The notes: generated by a model not told the origin, from the sequence alone. Positions 1 through 7,539 are shown, numbered from the stretch's first letter. The stretch: DNA of 64,000 nt from UBA1924 sp963976625 (GCA_963976625.1 CAXBLA010000016.1:1-64000); one strand, 5' to 3'. A program made the numbers and translations.

Positions 1-55
1 TATTGGCTGCTGAGAAGAACCCGTTGAACCTGATCCGGCTCGCACCGGCGGAGGG
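1..55 (+). promoter_or_regulatory. TPP riboswitch, first copy (3' part, cut by window edge)
   Basis: These 55 bases are identical to positions 719-773, the 3' part of the TPP riboswitch in front of thiC. They contain the THI-box landmarks CTGAGA (10-15) and ACCCGTTGAACCTGATC (20-36), followed by a GGCGGAGGG closing strand. The 5' strand lies outside the window. The final GGAGGGG (50-56) is also the best ribosome binding site for the next gene, whose ATG is at 62. Closing the terminal P1 helix could therefore hide that site directly. Confidence 0.85.
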
Positions 56-61
56 GTGACA

Positions 62-682
62 ATGATCGGCGAAAGAGACGATTTTGATATTCAATGTGAT
101 CTCATGCAAAGGCTGATCGATGAACAGCCAACACTCGATCAAGCGATGAATAATGCGCTCCAAGCCGTCAAGCCTGGCATATCTGAGCGAGCATACAAAG
201 CCATCTCCGCGACTAACTACAGTGCGGTACTCGATCGTTCCAGAAAATGGATGCAGCTTGTGTTGCGAAGTGATCCGCCGCCACAATCTCTTTGCGCGTT
301 CTACTTCGGGCTCTTTGATACTCGCGGAAGGTTTGATCACAAAAACGAATGGCAGCAACTTTACATCTCTGGGGCTGACCAGTTCGATCCTGACGACGAG
401 GGGGAGTGGGCATGCGATCCACTTTGGATGCCGAAGTATCGATACCCTCGGATTCGATTGATGAAACTGATCGGTAAACTCTGTCCGTACAAAGAGAATC
501 AAGCAGGATTCACATTGTCTTCGTCATTTGCGGCAGCACTCGCGATGGATCATGCGAGCATGATTACTGAGACAATCGGCTTTGGATCAGTAGACGAGTA
601 TCCAATAGCCTCTGGTCACGATGCAGGCGATATTCACATCCTTGGCTATATGACCCCCAATGGACTCCGGCGGCCCGGCTGA
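62..682 (+). CDS. hypothetical protein behind a TPP riboswitch copy
   Basis: The product is 206 residues and matches no family I recognise. It has no signal peptide or membrane segment and is rich in acidic and aromatic residues, with an acidic patch DPDDEGEWACD around residues 110-120. That is an immunity-protein-like composition, but this is only an impression. ATG at 62 is preferred over the in-frame GTG at 56 because GGAGGGG (50-56) is well spaced from it. The gene sits between two identical riboswitch segments, so its translation may fall when thiamine pyrophosphate is present. Nothing in the protein suggests thiamine chemistry. A gene carried in by the duplication is the alternative reading. 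Confidence 0.7.
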   Translation: MIGERDDFDIQCDLMQRLIDEQPTLDQAMNNALQAVKPGISERAYKAISATNYSAVLDRSRKWMQLVLRSDPPPQSLCAFYFGLFDTRGRFDHKNEWQQLYISGADQFDPDDEGEWACDPLWMPKYRYPRIRLMKLIGKLCPYKENQAGFTLSSSFAAALAMDHASMITETIGFGSVDEYPIASGHDAGDIHILGYMTPNGLRRPG

Positions 683-689
683 ATCCTGC

Positions 690-695
690 TACAAT
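690..695 (+). promoter_or_regulatory. possible -10 element of the thiC promoter
   Basis: TACAAT, close to the TATAAT consensus, lies 8 bases after the stop of the upstream gene. It is about 10 bases before the 5' strand of the second riboswitch, which is where a promoter for a riboswitch leader should be. I see no convincing -35 hexamer at the usual spacing. Confidence 0.3.
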
Positions 696-703
696 ACCCC
701 CAC

Positions 704-776
704 TGCTCGGGGCGCGGCTATTGGCTGCTGAGAAGAACCCGTTGAACCTGATCCGGCTCGCACCGGCGGAGGGAAT
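704..776 (+). promoter_or_regulatory. TPP riboswitch (THI element) of thiC
   Basis: The segment has the conserved THI-box core: a GGGGCGCGGC 5' strand, CTGCTGAGAAG, ACCCGTTGAACCTGATC, CCGGCTCGCACCGG and GGAGGGA closing the P1 helix. TPP riboswitches in front of thiC repress it when thiamine pyrophosphate is abundant. The 3' 55 bases are an exact repeat of the start of the window, so this element has been duplicated recently. The coding region starts 72 bases downstream, leaving room for an expression platform. Confidence 0.93.
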
Positions 777-811
777 GCAGCCAGTCGATCCGTTGCTGAC
801 TGACGCGCAGA

Positions 812-850
812 CTCCCGGTGCACATGCATATATGGGAGAACTGCACCATG
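812..850 (+). promoter_or_regulatory. thiC expression platform: hairpins over the ribosome binding site
   Basis: CTCCC (812-816) can pair with GGGAG (834-838), the likely ribosome binding site of thiC. Alternatively GGTGCA (817-822) can pair with TGCACC (842-847), ending right against the ATG at 848 and looping out the ribosome binding site. The two pairings cross, so they are mutually exclusive. No U-tract follows, which argues for translational rather than transcriptional control. The pairings are visible in the sequence; the switching role is inferred. Confidence 0.5.
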
Positions 851-2899
851 ACTGAACAGACCGCCAACCAGACCACCTACCCCAAGTCCACCCCTGACCA
901 CCTGTCCGTCACTTCGCCGGCGGGCAAAGCCGCGGCTTTGACTTCGCGGTTTAAGACCGCTGATGACATGAAGGGCGCGTTCCGCGCGGTGCAGGCCGGG
1001 CCGGCGATTGAGGGGTCGGACTATCCGCTGCCGGTGCACGGGGCGTACAACCCCGGGTCCGACACGACGGCCCCGACGCCGGGCTCGTTTGCGCACAAGC
1101 CGGACATCGGCGGGGCGTACTCGTTCTCGTCGCCCGACACGCCGGGGATGCCCAAGCCATCGACCAAGACCGCGTGGGATTTCTTGCCCGCGGATTGGAC
1201 CTGTGAGCTGATCGACGATGCGGACTCGACCGAGTCGCCGGTAGCACCTGTTTCATCATCGCCGTGCGCGTATGAAGCGCATGTGTTTACCGATGCCCTC
1301 GGGCAGTCGCGCCGCGTCACCACGCCTCCGGGGTTCACACCGATCACGCAGCTTGAGTCGGCGCGGCTGGGGATCATCACCGCCGAGATGCAGCGGGTTG
1401 CGGAGCGCGAGCCTCATCTATCAGCGATGCAGGTCCGCGACGAGATCGCGGCTGGTCGGTTGATCATCCCGGCGAATATCCATCACCTGGCCAAGAACCT
1501 CGACCCGATGGCGATTGGGCGGGCGTCGAAGACCAAGGTGAATGCAAATATGGGCGCGAGCCCGATTTCTTCGGGGACGGATCAGGAAGTCGAGAAACTC
1601 CAGTGGGCCGAGCAATGGGGCGCGGACACCGTGATGGACCTGTCCACCGGCGGCGATCTCGACGCGTGCAGGCAAGCGATCATCGAACACTCCACCGTGC
1701 CCATCGGCACCGTGCCGATCTACTCGATGATCATCGGCAAGAAGATCGAGGACCTCGATCGCGAGCTGATCCTCGAGACACTGCACAAGCAAGCACAGCA
1801 GGGCGTGGACTACTTCACGATCCATGCGGGCATCCAGCGGTCGCATCTCAAGTTTGTCAAGAACCGTGTTATCGGGATTGTTTCTCGCGGCGGGTCGCTG
1901 CTGGCCAAGTGGATGCTGGTGCACAACCAAGAGAACATCATGTACACGATGTGGGACGAGATCTGCGAGCTGATGCGCGAGCACGATGTCGCGTTCTCGA
2001 TCGGCGACGGGCTCCGCCCCGGCGGCTTGGCCGACGCGACGGACTTCGCCCAGCTCGCCGAGCTGCAGGTGATCGCCGAGCTCACCGAGCGCGCCTGGAC
2101 CCACGGCCTGCAGGTCATGGTCGAGGGCCCCGGGCATGTGCCGTTCGATCAGATCGAATACAACGCCAAGCTCCAGCGCACCTTGTGCCACGGCGCGCCG
2201 TTCTATGTGCTCGGGCCTCTGGTGACGGATGTCTTCCCGGGCTATGACCACATCACCAGCTGTATCGGCGCGACCTCGATCGCGTACCACGGCGCGTCGA
2301 TGCTCTGCTATGTGACGCCCAAGGAGCACCTGGGCCTGCCCAAGAAGGGCGATGTGAAGGAAGGGTGTATTGCGTACAAGATCGCGGCCCACGCGGCGGA
2401 TGTCGCGCTCGGGATTCCGGGCACCCGTGACTGGGACGACGAGCTGACCAAGGCACGGGCCGCGCTCAACTGGAACAAGCACTTTGAGCTCAGCTTCGAC
2501 GAGGACACGGCCCGCGCGTACCACGACGAGGACCTCGATGTCGATACCGACTTCTGCGCGATGTGCGGGCACGATTGGTGCTCGGTGCGGATCTCCAAGG
2601 AGATCAAAGAGTTCCAGTCGGGCAACGCCGAGGGCTTCGAGCGCGGAGCCCCGATCAAGTCCGCGGCCCTCACCGAGGAGCAACGCCAGATCCTCGAAAC
2701 CCGAGGCTACCTGAGCCCCGAAGAGATCCACAAGCTCGCCAGCAAGACCAAGGCCGCCGTGGGCGCGGAGGAGGCGAAAGCCTCGTGCCATTCGGATTAT
2801 GTGGATGCCGACGACGCGAAGAAGACGCAGGGCGAGGTGCTGGTGCAGCTCAATACGGCCCCTGCTCATGGGATTGCGAGTGACGATCGGTTGATTTAG
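848..2899 (+). CDS. thiC: phosphomethylpyrimidine synthase ThiC
   Basis: ThiC converts 5-aminoimidazole ribotide to the hydroxymethylpyrimidine phosphate half of thiamine, using S-adenosylmethionine and a [4Fe-4S] cluster. The 683-residue protein has the typical core (GADTVMDLSTGGD, IHAGI, RGGSLLAKWM, EGPGHVPFDQIE, GATSIAYHGA) and the C-terminal cluster motif CxxCx4C at C570/C573/C578. ATG at 848 is chosen because GGGAG lies 9 bases upstream and the family-like N-terminus begins there. An in-frame GTG at 818 falls inside the predicted platform. The C-terminus extends about 100 residues past the cysteine motif, longer than in some families. It is preceded by a TPP riboswitch, so feedback control by TPP is expected. 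Confidence 0.97.
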   Translation: MTEQTANQTTYPKSTPDHLSVTSPAGKAAALTSRFKTADDMKGAFRAVQAGPAIEGSDYPLPVHGAYNPGSDTTAPTPGSFAHKPDIGGAYSFSSPDTPGMPKPSTKTAWDFLPADWTCELIDDADSTESPVAPVSSSPCAYEAHVFTDALGQSRRVTTPPGFTPITQLESARLGIITAEMQRVAEREPHLSAMQVRDEIAAGRLIIPANIHHLAKNLDPMAIGRASKTKVNANMGASPISSGTDQEVEKLQWAEQWGADTVMDLSTGGDLDACRQAIIEHSTVPIGTVPIYSMIIGKKIEDLDRELILETLHKQAQQGVDYFTIHAGIQRSHLKFVKNRVIGIVSRGGSLLAKWMLVHNQENIMYTMWDEICELMREHDVAFSIGDGLRPGGLADATDFAQLAELQVIAELTERAWTHGLQVMVEGPGHVPFDQIEYNAKLQRTLCHGAPFYVLGPLVTDVFPGYDHITSCIGATSIAYHGASMLCYVTPKEHLGLPKKGDVKEGCIAYKIAAHAADVALGIPGTRDWDDELTKARAALNWNKHFELSFDEDTARAYHDEDLDVDTDFCAMCGHDWCSVRISKEIKEFQSGNAEGFERGAPIKSAALTEEQRQILETRGYLSPEEIHKLASKTKAAVGAEEAKASCHSDYVDADDAKKTQGEVLVQLNTAPAHGIASDDRLI

Positions 2900-2960
2900 G
2901 CCAAATCATTTGGGATAAGTTCGGTACAATTGTACAGAGCTTCTGCCAAATTCATCAATT

Positions 2961-3011
2961 CGTATCAAAATTGAGACGATACTACTTGTATTTTGTCACA
3001 TATTTGATACG
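2961..3011. promoter_or_regulatory. inverted-repeat operator candidate of the HTH/Fic pair
   Basis: CGTATCAAA (2961-2969) is matched by its exact reverse complement TTTGATACG (3003-3011), 33 bases apart. A further partial half-site, CGATAC, lies at 2977-2982. The repeats end 9 bases before the start of the HTH gene. HTH antitoxins commonly autoregulate through such sites, so an autoregulatory operator is the likely role. Confidence 0.5.
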
Positions 3012-3019
3012 ATATAGAC

Positions 3020-3400
3020 ATGGCTACATCGCGTCTCAAACCTGTTGATCGGCTTCACCGTCAGTTTAAGGCGTCGGGTATGACCTATCCGGTGTTGGCG
3101 GATCGCAGCGGCGTGCCCATCGCGACGCTCAAGCGAATCTTCGCAAACAACTCGACCAGGGCGTCTCTTGTTCATGTGCTGGCGATTGCTGATGCGCTTG
3201 GTTTTTCGTTGGACCTCAACGAAACGACCAATGTGCGCAAGAACCAAGCTCTAAAGAAAGCTCGTCGTATTGTGGGCATGGTGCAAGGCACCAGCGCCCT
3301 CGAATCTCAGGGCTTGGACGAGGAGCAGATCAAGAGCATGATCGAGCGGACAATGCATGAGCTCTTGGCAGGACCAAACCGGAAACTCTGGTCACCGTAA
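3020..3400 (+). CDS. HTH protein, 'mobile mystery protein A'-like antitoxin candidate
   Basis: The 126-residue protein has a central helix-turn-helix (about residues 22-50, YPVLADRSGVPIATLKRIFA) and a basic C-terminal helical region ending LLAGPNRKLWSP. Its stop overlaps the start of a Fic gene (TAATG at 3398-3402), so the two are translationally coupled. The family named mobile mystery protein A is always found with the Fic-domain mobile mystery protein B, often on mobile DNA. The arrangement and the W-containing C-terminus fit this. Its proposed role is a DNA-binding antitoxin and autorepressor, inferred from context. A plain HTH regulator is the alternative. Confidence 0.7.
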   Translation: MATSRLKPVDRLHRQFKASGMTYPVLADRSGVPIATLKRIFANNSTRASLVHVLAIADALGFSLDLNETTNVRKNQALKKARRIVGMVQGTSALESQGLDEEQIKSMIERTMHELLAGPNRKLWSP

Positions 3401-4002
3401 TGCCATTCGATCCGCTGATCACGGGGCAAACCCCGCTCGATGACATCTCGGGATTGCGCGATCGGTCCATCAAGAATACATCCCAGCTCAACGCCGCCGA
3501 AGCGGAGAACATCCGCGTGGCGGTTTTCAAGTACTTGGCCTCCAAGCCAACCAAACGCTCGGCCAGGTTTGATGTCGCCTGGACGAAGAAACTCCACAAG
3601 GAAATGCTCGGCGATGTCTGGGCGTGGGCGGGCACCTACCGCACCGCCGAACTCAACATCGGCTCTCAGCCGTACGAAATCGAAACGCACATGCACGCCC
3701 TGCTCGATGACCTCCACCACTGGTCATCCTTTGAGATGCCCATGATCGAACAGGCCGCCCGTTTGCATCACGGGGCGGTGAGCGTTCACCCATTCCCTAA
3801 TGGCAACGGCCGATGGTCACGCCTGCTGGCCAATATCTGGCTCAAACTCCATGACCAGGATCTCATACACTGGCCAGAGCAAACCATCGGCACGACCAGC
3901 ACCATCCGATCGGAGTACATCGCGGCCCTCCAAGCGGCAGACCAAGGTAACCACACGCCCTTCATTCAACTTCACCAGAAACACCAAGTCGCTCCAGAGT
4001 GA
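3400..4002 (+). CDS. Fic-domain protein ('mobile mystery protein B' type)
   Basis: The 200-residue protein carries a complete Fic active-site motif, HPFPNGNGRWSR at residues 130-141. It includes the catalytic His130, the phosphate-binding GNGR and the terminal Arg. Upstream, WAWAGTYRTAELNIG (75-89) is the usual Fic N-terminal signature. Fic proteins transfer AMP or other phosphate-containing groups onto hydroxyl side chains of target proteins. The gene overlaps the preceding HTH gene by one base. The product is predicted to be an active toxin-like enzyme of a mobile two-gene module; its target cannot be told from sequence. Confidence 0.88.
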   Translation: MPFDPLITGQTPLDDISGLRDRSIKNTSQLNAAEAENIRVAVFKYLASKPTKRSARFDVAWTKKLHKEMLGDVWAWAGTYRTAELNIGSQPYEIETHMHALLDDLHHWSSFEMPMIEQAARLHHGAVSVHPFPNGNGRWSRLLANIWLKLHDQDLIHWPEQTIGTTSTIRSEYIAALQAADQGNHTPFIQLHQKHQVAPE

Positions 4003-4076
4003 AACGAATACTCCTCTTGCTTTCTTGAGGTTGCGGGAGAGAACTCATTGCTTTCAGAGCCTTACGAGGAGCAATC

Positions 4077-4352
4077 ATGCCAACTTCATCGAGCCATGAT
4101 GTCGATAGCCATATTCAACGCTACTTCTCGTAGGCCGATCAAGCTGAAGTTCGACGGAAACTCGATTTGCTTGCGAAATCCTCCTCGCTTAGTTATCTGA
4201 AGGCAAGAGATCAAAGCCGGATTCTCGTTGCGGTCATCAAGCTCTCTCTTGGGGATATGGAGCGTTTGGATGAGTCAATTGTGATGGCTGAACAGGATTG
4301 GCGAGATGTGCTTTGGTACGCATCAAAGGTGAAGTTCCCAAAGCCAAAATAG
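4077..4352 (+). pseudogene. small hypothetical gene interrupted by an in-frame TAG
   Basis: An ATG at 4077, preceded by GAGGAG (4066-4071), opens a frame that reads MPTSSSHDVDSHIQRYFS. It then meets TAG at 4131-4133 and continues in the same frame to TAG at 4350. The downstream 72 codons look coding, for example RILVAVIKLSLGDMERLDES and WRDVLWYASKVKFPKPK. Reading through would give a 91-residue protein. Only a TTG at 4167 or an ATG at 4257 could restart it. A nonsense mutation in an accessory gene is most likely. A sequencing error or independent translation of the 61-codon 3' part is possible. Confidence 0.55.
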
Positions 4353-4426
4353 TCTCACCGTTTCTTACTGGGTGCCAACCCATCCCACGAGACCTCGCCC
4401 GATGATCGTTTGATCTGATCCATATT

Positions 4427-4852
4427 GTGATCTGGGCCACGGAGCTGGCGACGCTGATGACCGGGAAGAAGGAGCAGGGTGGATCGTCGCAGTTTGTGTG
4501 CTCATCGCTCGGGATTGCCCGCTGGCCATCGGGCGTGGATGCGTCGTTCCGCACCTACACGCCGTGGACGGGCGATCAGCGCGGCGCTTTTATCCGGCGG
4601 ATCAGCCCGACCTGGTCGGTGCTCAAGGTTGTGTGCGCCGATAAGCACGCCAAGCACACGACGCCGCTGGAGACCGGGTTCCGCTGCCCGGAGCGCCATA
4701 TCGAGATCATCGAGCGGGTGCTCAACGCGATGCTGACCAATGTGCCGATCGACTCGATCGAGGGGCTCGAAGAATCTGATTTCTTTGATGTTCACCCGGA
4801 TACCGAGAACCCGAATACGGACGACCCGGACCCGTTCGCGAAGTACCGTTAA
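4427..4852 (+). CDS. hypothetical protein
   Basis: The frame encodes up to 141 residues, starting at a GTG (4427) with no visible ribosome binding site. The ATG at 4457 is an alternative that would remove 10 residues. The composition is protein-like and the C-terminus is strongly acidic (DVHPDTENPNTDDPDPFAKYR). I recognise no domain, signal peptide or membrane segment. It lies between the broken gene at 4077 and the EF-hand gene. Its G+C is higher than that of the accessory genes to its left, suggesting it belongs to the core genome. Confidence 0.6.
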   Translation: MIWATELATLMTGKKEQGGSSQFVCSSLGIARWPSGVDASFRTYTPWTGDQRGAFIRRISPTWSVLKVVCADKHAKHTTPLETGFRCPERHIEIIERVLNAMLTNVPIDSIEGLEESDFFDVHPDTENPNTDDPDPFAKYR

Positions 4853-4954
4853 GCCCAATACCCGGCCCGATGAGCCGCAGCGACCCTCCCGCAACCCGAG
4901 ACGCCGCATCTGGTACACTCAGATACGCTACATCTCTTGTGGAGGTCTCTACCT

Positions 4955-5905
4955 ATGAATACCAAATCGATCGCTGCTCTTGTTGTGCTTGTCGCCGGAA
5001 CGGGTGTGGTGGCGGCTGTGTGGTCCATGACCCGCGACGAAGACAACCAAACCCCGGTGGTTGTTGCCCCCCCGCCGGTTGCGCCTACGCCATTGCCCGA
5101 ACTCTCGACCGTCTCGTTTACCCCGGGGCCGGCGAGTGTGTTTCTCAAGAGCGCCGGGGGCCAGCCCATGCCGGCGCAGTCGCGGAGCATGATGCAGGGG
5201 ATGATGGGCATGATGGCTTCGCTCATCGGGCGGATGGAAGAGTTCGACGCCAACGGCGACGGGCTGCTCTCTGATCTTGAGAAGATCGCGATGGGCTTCA
5301 AGCTCCGCAAGGAGTTCCTCGCCGATCATGATCTTGATGGCGACGGCGAGATGTCCGGCGAGGAATGGCGCGCGTTCCAGCGTTCGATGTTCGAGCAGAC
5401 CCCGGAGGGGCAGCAGCTGATGAAGCAGTTCGATGCCGACGGCGACGGCGTGCTCGACGAGGACGAACAAGCCGCCCTCGATGCGCACCTCGATCAGCGC
5501 GAGCAAGACCGGCGGGCCAAGGAACGGGCACGGATGGACACCGATGGCGACGGCGATGTGTCACGAGAAGAACGCCGAGCGGCGCAGCAGCAGGAGCAGG
5601 CGTTCTGGCAGAATCAGATGAACGCCGCGGAGACCAACTTTGACTATGACGAGGATGGCGAGCTGAACATCGAAGAATCTCGCGATGCCTGGGACGCGTG
5701 GGTTGAGTACCAGATCGTCGATGATTTTATTACCCGCTACGATACCAACGGCGACCGGCGCATGGAAACGGACGATTACAACCAGTTCCTCAATGACTAT
5801 GGACAGCGAGACCCGAGCTCAGATGTGAATGGCGATGGCGAGATTGATATCGAAGATGTGTACGCGTTCCACGACCTGATGCAGCGCTCGATGACCGCCG
5901 ATTAA
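4955..5905 (+). CDS. exported or membrane-anchored EF-hand calcium-binding protein
   Basis: The 316-residue protein starts with a hydrophobic anchor or signal segment (about residues 5-24) behind a good ribosome binding site, GGAGGT at 4941-4946. A proline-rich linker (PVVVAPPPVAPTPLPE) and a methionine-rich stretch (SMMQGMMGMM) follow. Seven EF-hand-type loops are visible: DANGDGLLSDLE, DLDGDGEMSGEE, DADGDGVLDEDE, DTDGDGDVSREE, DYDEDGELNIEE, DTNGDRRMETDD and DVNGDGEIDIED. Most keep acidic residues at loop positions 1, 3, 5 and 12. A calcium-binding protein acting outside the cytoplasm is inferred. It stands alone with no operon partner. Confidence 0.85.
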   Translation: MNTKSIAALVVLVAGTGVVAAVWSMTRDEDNQTPVVVAPPPVAPTPLPELSTVSFTPGPASVFLKSAGGQPMPAQSRSMMQGMMGMMASLIGRMEEFDANGDGLLSDLEKIAMGFKLRKEFLADHDLDGDGEMSGEEWRAFQRSMFEQTPEGQQLMKQFDADGDGVLDEDEQAALDAHLDQREQDRRAKERARMDTDGDGDVSREERRAAQQQEQAFWQNQMNAAETNFDYDEDGELNIEESRDAWDAWVEYQIVDDFITRYDTNGDRRMETDDYNQFLNDYGQRDPSSDVNGDGEIDIEDVYAFHDLMQRSMTAD

Positions 5906-5927
5906 GCGGCTGTGATCTATACCTATC

Positions 5928-5959
5928 AAAAAGAACCGCCCGGGCAACGCGCCCGGGCG
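5928..5959 (-). terminator. rho-independent terminator of the SDR gene
   Basis: On the minus strand a 9-bp stem (CGCCCGGGC 5937-5945 with GCCCGGGCG 5951-5959, 5-nt loop) is followed by a TTCTTTTT tract, seen as AAAAAGAA at 5928-5935. It lies just downstream of the SDR gene that ends at 6018. Confidence 0.8.
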
Positions 5960-6017
5960 ATTCGAGAGGAACGGATGTTCTGTATGGTGCGGCTACGCAC
6001 CTGCTTGGTGAACCCAT

Positions 6018-6782
6018 TTACCCAGTAATAATCCCGGCGGTTGCGCCGCCGTCGATGACGATGGACTGGCCGGTGACGAAGCTCGACTGATCCGACGCGA
6101 GGTAGAGCAGGGCGGGGGTGATCTCATCGGTGGTGCCGGTGCGTCCCATGGCGACGATGCCGTTGAAGGCATCGGGGTTGCCGCCGGTTGCGTTGTCGAG
6201 CAACGGCGTCAGGATCGGCCCGGGAGAGATGGCGTTGATGCGGATGTGCTCTTTGGCGACTTCCAGAGCGACGGATTTGGTCAGCCCTTCGACCGCGTGC
6301 TTGGACGCGGCGTAGGTGCTCAGCCCGGCGACGCCGTGGGTGCCGACGATGGACGAGGTGTTAATGATCGAGCCGCCCCCGCGTTTACGGAGTGCGGGGA
6401 TCTGGGCACGGAGCGCGTTCCAGACGCCCTTGACATTGACATCGAAGATGAAGTTATACGCCGAGTCCTCGATGTCGGTGATCGGCCCGCCCGGGCCATC
6501 GACGCCGGCGTTGTTGAACGCGATGTCAAGCCCGCCGAACTCGGACTCGGCGAGATCGACGAGTGCCTGAACCTGCGCGGGATCGATGACATCGGTCTTG
6601 AAGAAGATGGCCCGCCCGCCTTCGTCGACGATGCGCTGGGCGAGGGCTTCGCCGAGTTCCTCTCGGCGGGCCCCAAGGACGACAGCCGCCCCTGCCTTGG
6701 CCAGTGCGAGTGCGCCCGCCTCGCCGATGCCCGAGGTGGCACCGGTAATCAGTGCGACTTTGTCTTGGAGAATCTGTGTCAT
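6018..6782 (-). CDS. short-chain dehydrogenase/reductase
   Basis: The 254-residue protein has the classical SDR features. These are the nucleotide-binding TGATSGIG at 13-20, NNAG at 90-93, catalytic Ser144, and the Tyr157-x3-Lys161 pair (YAASK). The C-terminal SPGPILTPL and FVTGQSIVIDGG are also typical. SDRs of this type oxidise or reduce alcohol/carbonyl groups with NAD(P)H; the substrate cannot be told. A TetR-type gene lies upstream on the same strand, with a 13-bp inverted repeat between them, so the gene is probably repressed by that regulator. A strong terminator follows. Confidence 0.92.
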   Translation of the reverse strand: MTQILQDKVALITGATSGIGEAGALALAKAGAAVVLGARREELGEALAQRIVDEGGRAIFFKTDVIDPAQVQALVDLAESEFGGLDIAFNNAGVDGPGGPITDIEDSAYNFIFDVNVKGVWNALRAQIPALRKRGGGSIINTSSIVGTHGVAGLSTYAASKHAVEGLTKSVALEVAKEHIRINAISPGPILTPLLDNATGGNPDAFNGIVAMGRTGTTDEITPALLYLASDQSSFVTGQSIVIDGGATAGIITG

Positions 6783-6852
6783 GTGGGTGTCCCTGTCTGC
6801 TTGTGTGTTTCATTTCCAGTGCCCATCTGCTGGGCGACACAAAGAGTACACC

Positions 6853-6910
6853 AATAACCAACCGATTGTTCCGAAATTAGACAAAATATCTGACTGTTCG
6901 GTTGGTTATT
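6853..6910. promoter_or_regulatory. 13-bp inverted repeat, candidate TetR operator
   Basis: AATAACCAACCGA (6853-6865) is the exact reverse complement of TCGGTTGGTTATT (6898-6910), with 32 bases between the arms. Each arm continues into an imperfect small palindrome of its own (AACCAACCGATTGTT on the left), so it may be two operator copies in opposite orientation. It lies between the TetR gene and the SDR gene it probably controls. Confidence 0.6.
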
Positions 6911-6957
6911 TTGTGTTTTCAGTGTTGAAGAGCTCTTACGGGGCTTTTTGCCGAAAC

Positions 6958-7539
6958 TCAAGCGCGGAGCGAATCGATCAGCAGCTTGAATGCAGAGACC
7001 GTGCTGGCTTTGGGCACCGGGCAGGTGCTCTGCGATGCGAGCCCCGCGAAGGCGATCTTGAGCAGCCATGCGGCGTCCTCGATCTCGATCCCCGCCCTGA
7101 GTTCTCCACGCTGCTGAATATTTTCGAGCGCGGTGCGGTACGCCCCGTGGATCCGCTTGCGCGCGCATTCGACGCGATCGAGCGTGCCCTGATCGCAGGT
7201 CGTCTTCGTCATGGCGGCCTTCTGCATCATGCAGCACAGCCCGCCCTTGCCCGAGTGCTGATGCTCGATCATCGACATAAAGTACGATTCGAGCTCATCC
7301 ATCGAGCTGATGGATTCGATGGTGGCGACGAAGGGGATCGTCACGCTGCGGTCGTAGGCATCGAGCGATTTGAGGTACAGCTCGTGCTTGTCGCCGAAGG
7401 TGTCGTAGAGCGAGAACCGGTTTATGCCCATGGCCTCGGTCAGATCCGAGATGCTCGCGGCATCGAATCCCTTCTCCCAGAACACACCCATGGCCTTGGT
7501 CAGGACGGTATCGGGATCGAAGGACTTTGGTCGTGGCAT
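6958..7539 (-). CDS. TetR/AcrR-family transcriptional regulator
   Basis: The 193-residue protein opens with MPRPKSFDPDTVLTKAMGVFWEKGF and continues with the TetR helix-turn-helix (about residues 28-47, ASISDLTEAMGINRFSLYDTFGDK). A helical ligand-binding domain follows. The N-terminal motif fits the YafC/AefR-like branch. The start at 7539 is chosen because MPRPKxFD is the family N-terminus; an ATG 24 bases earlier would add eight unlikely residues. It is followed by the SDR gene, and the inverted repeat in the gap suggests local repression relieved by a small molecule. Confidence 0.9.
   Translation of the reverse strand: MPRPKSFDPDTVLTKAMGVFWEKGFDAASISDLTEAMGINRFSLYDTFGDKHELYLKSLDAYDRSVTIPFVATIESISSMDELESYFMSMIEHQHSGKGGLCCMMQKAAMTKTTCDQGTLDRVECARKRIHGAYRTALENIQQRGELRAGIEIEDAAWLLKIAFAGLASQSTCPVPKASTVSAFKLLIDSLRA

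Noticed and set aside
689..1096. minus-strand frame across the riboswitch and thiC start
   Set aside because: It is Arg/Gly/Val-rich and overlaps a structured regulatory RNA and the thiC N-terminus.
1421..2869. 482-codon open frame on the minus strand opposite thiC
   Set aside because: It lies wholly opposite a well-identified thiC. Its product is a low-complexity Arg/Leu/Val/His-rich sequence with no domain, as expected from a mirror frame of a high-G+C gene.
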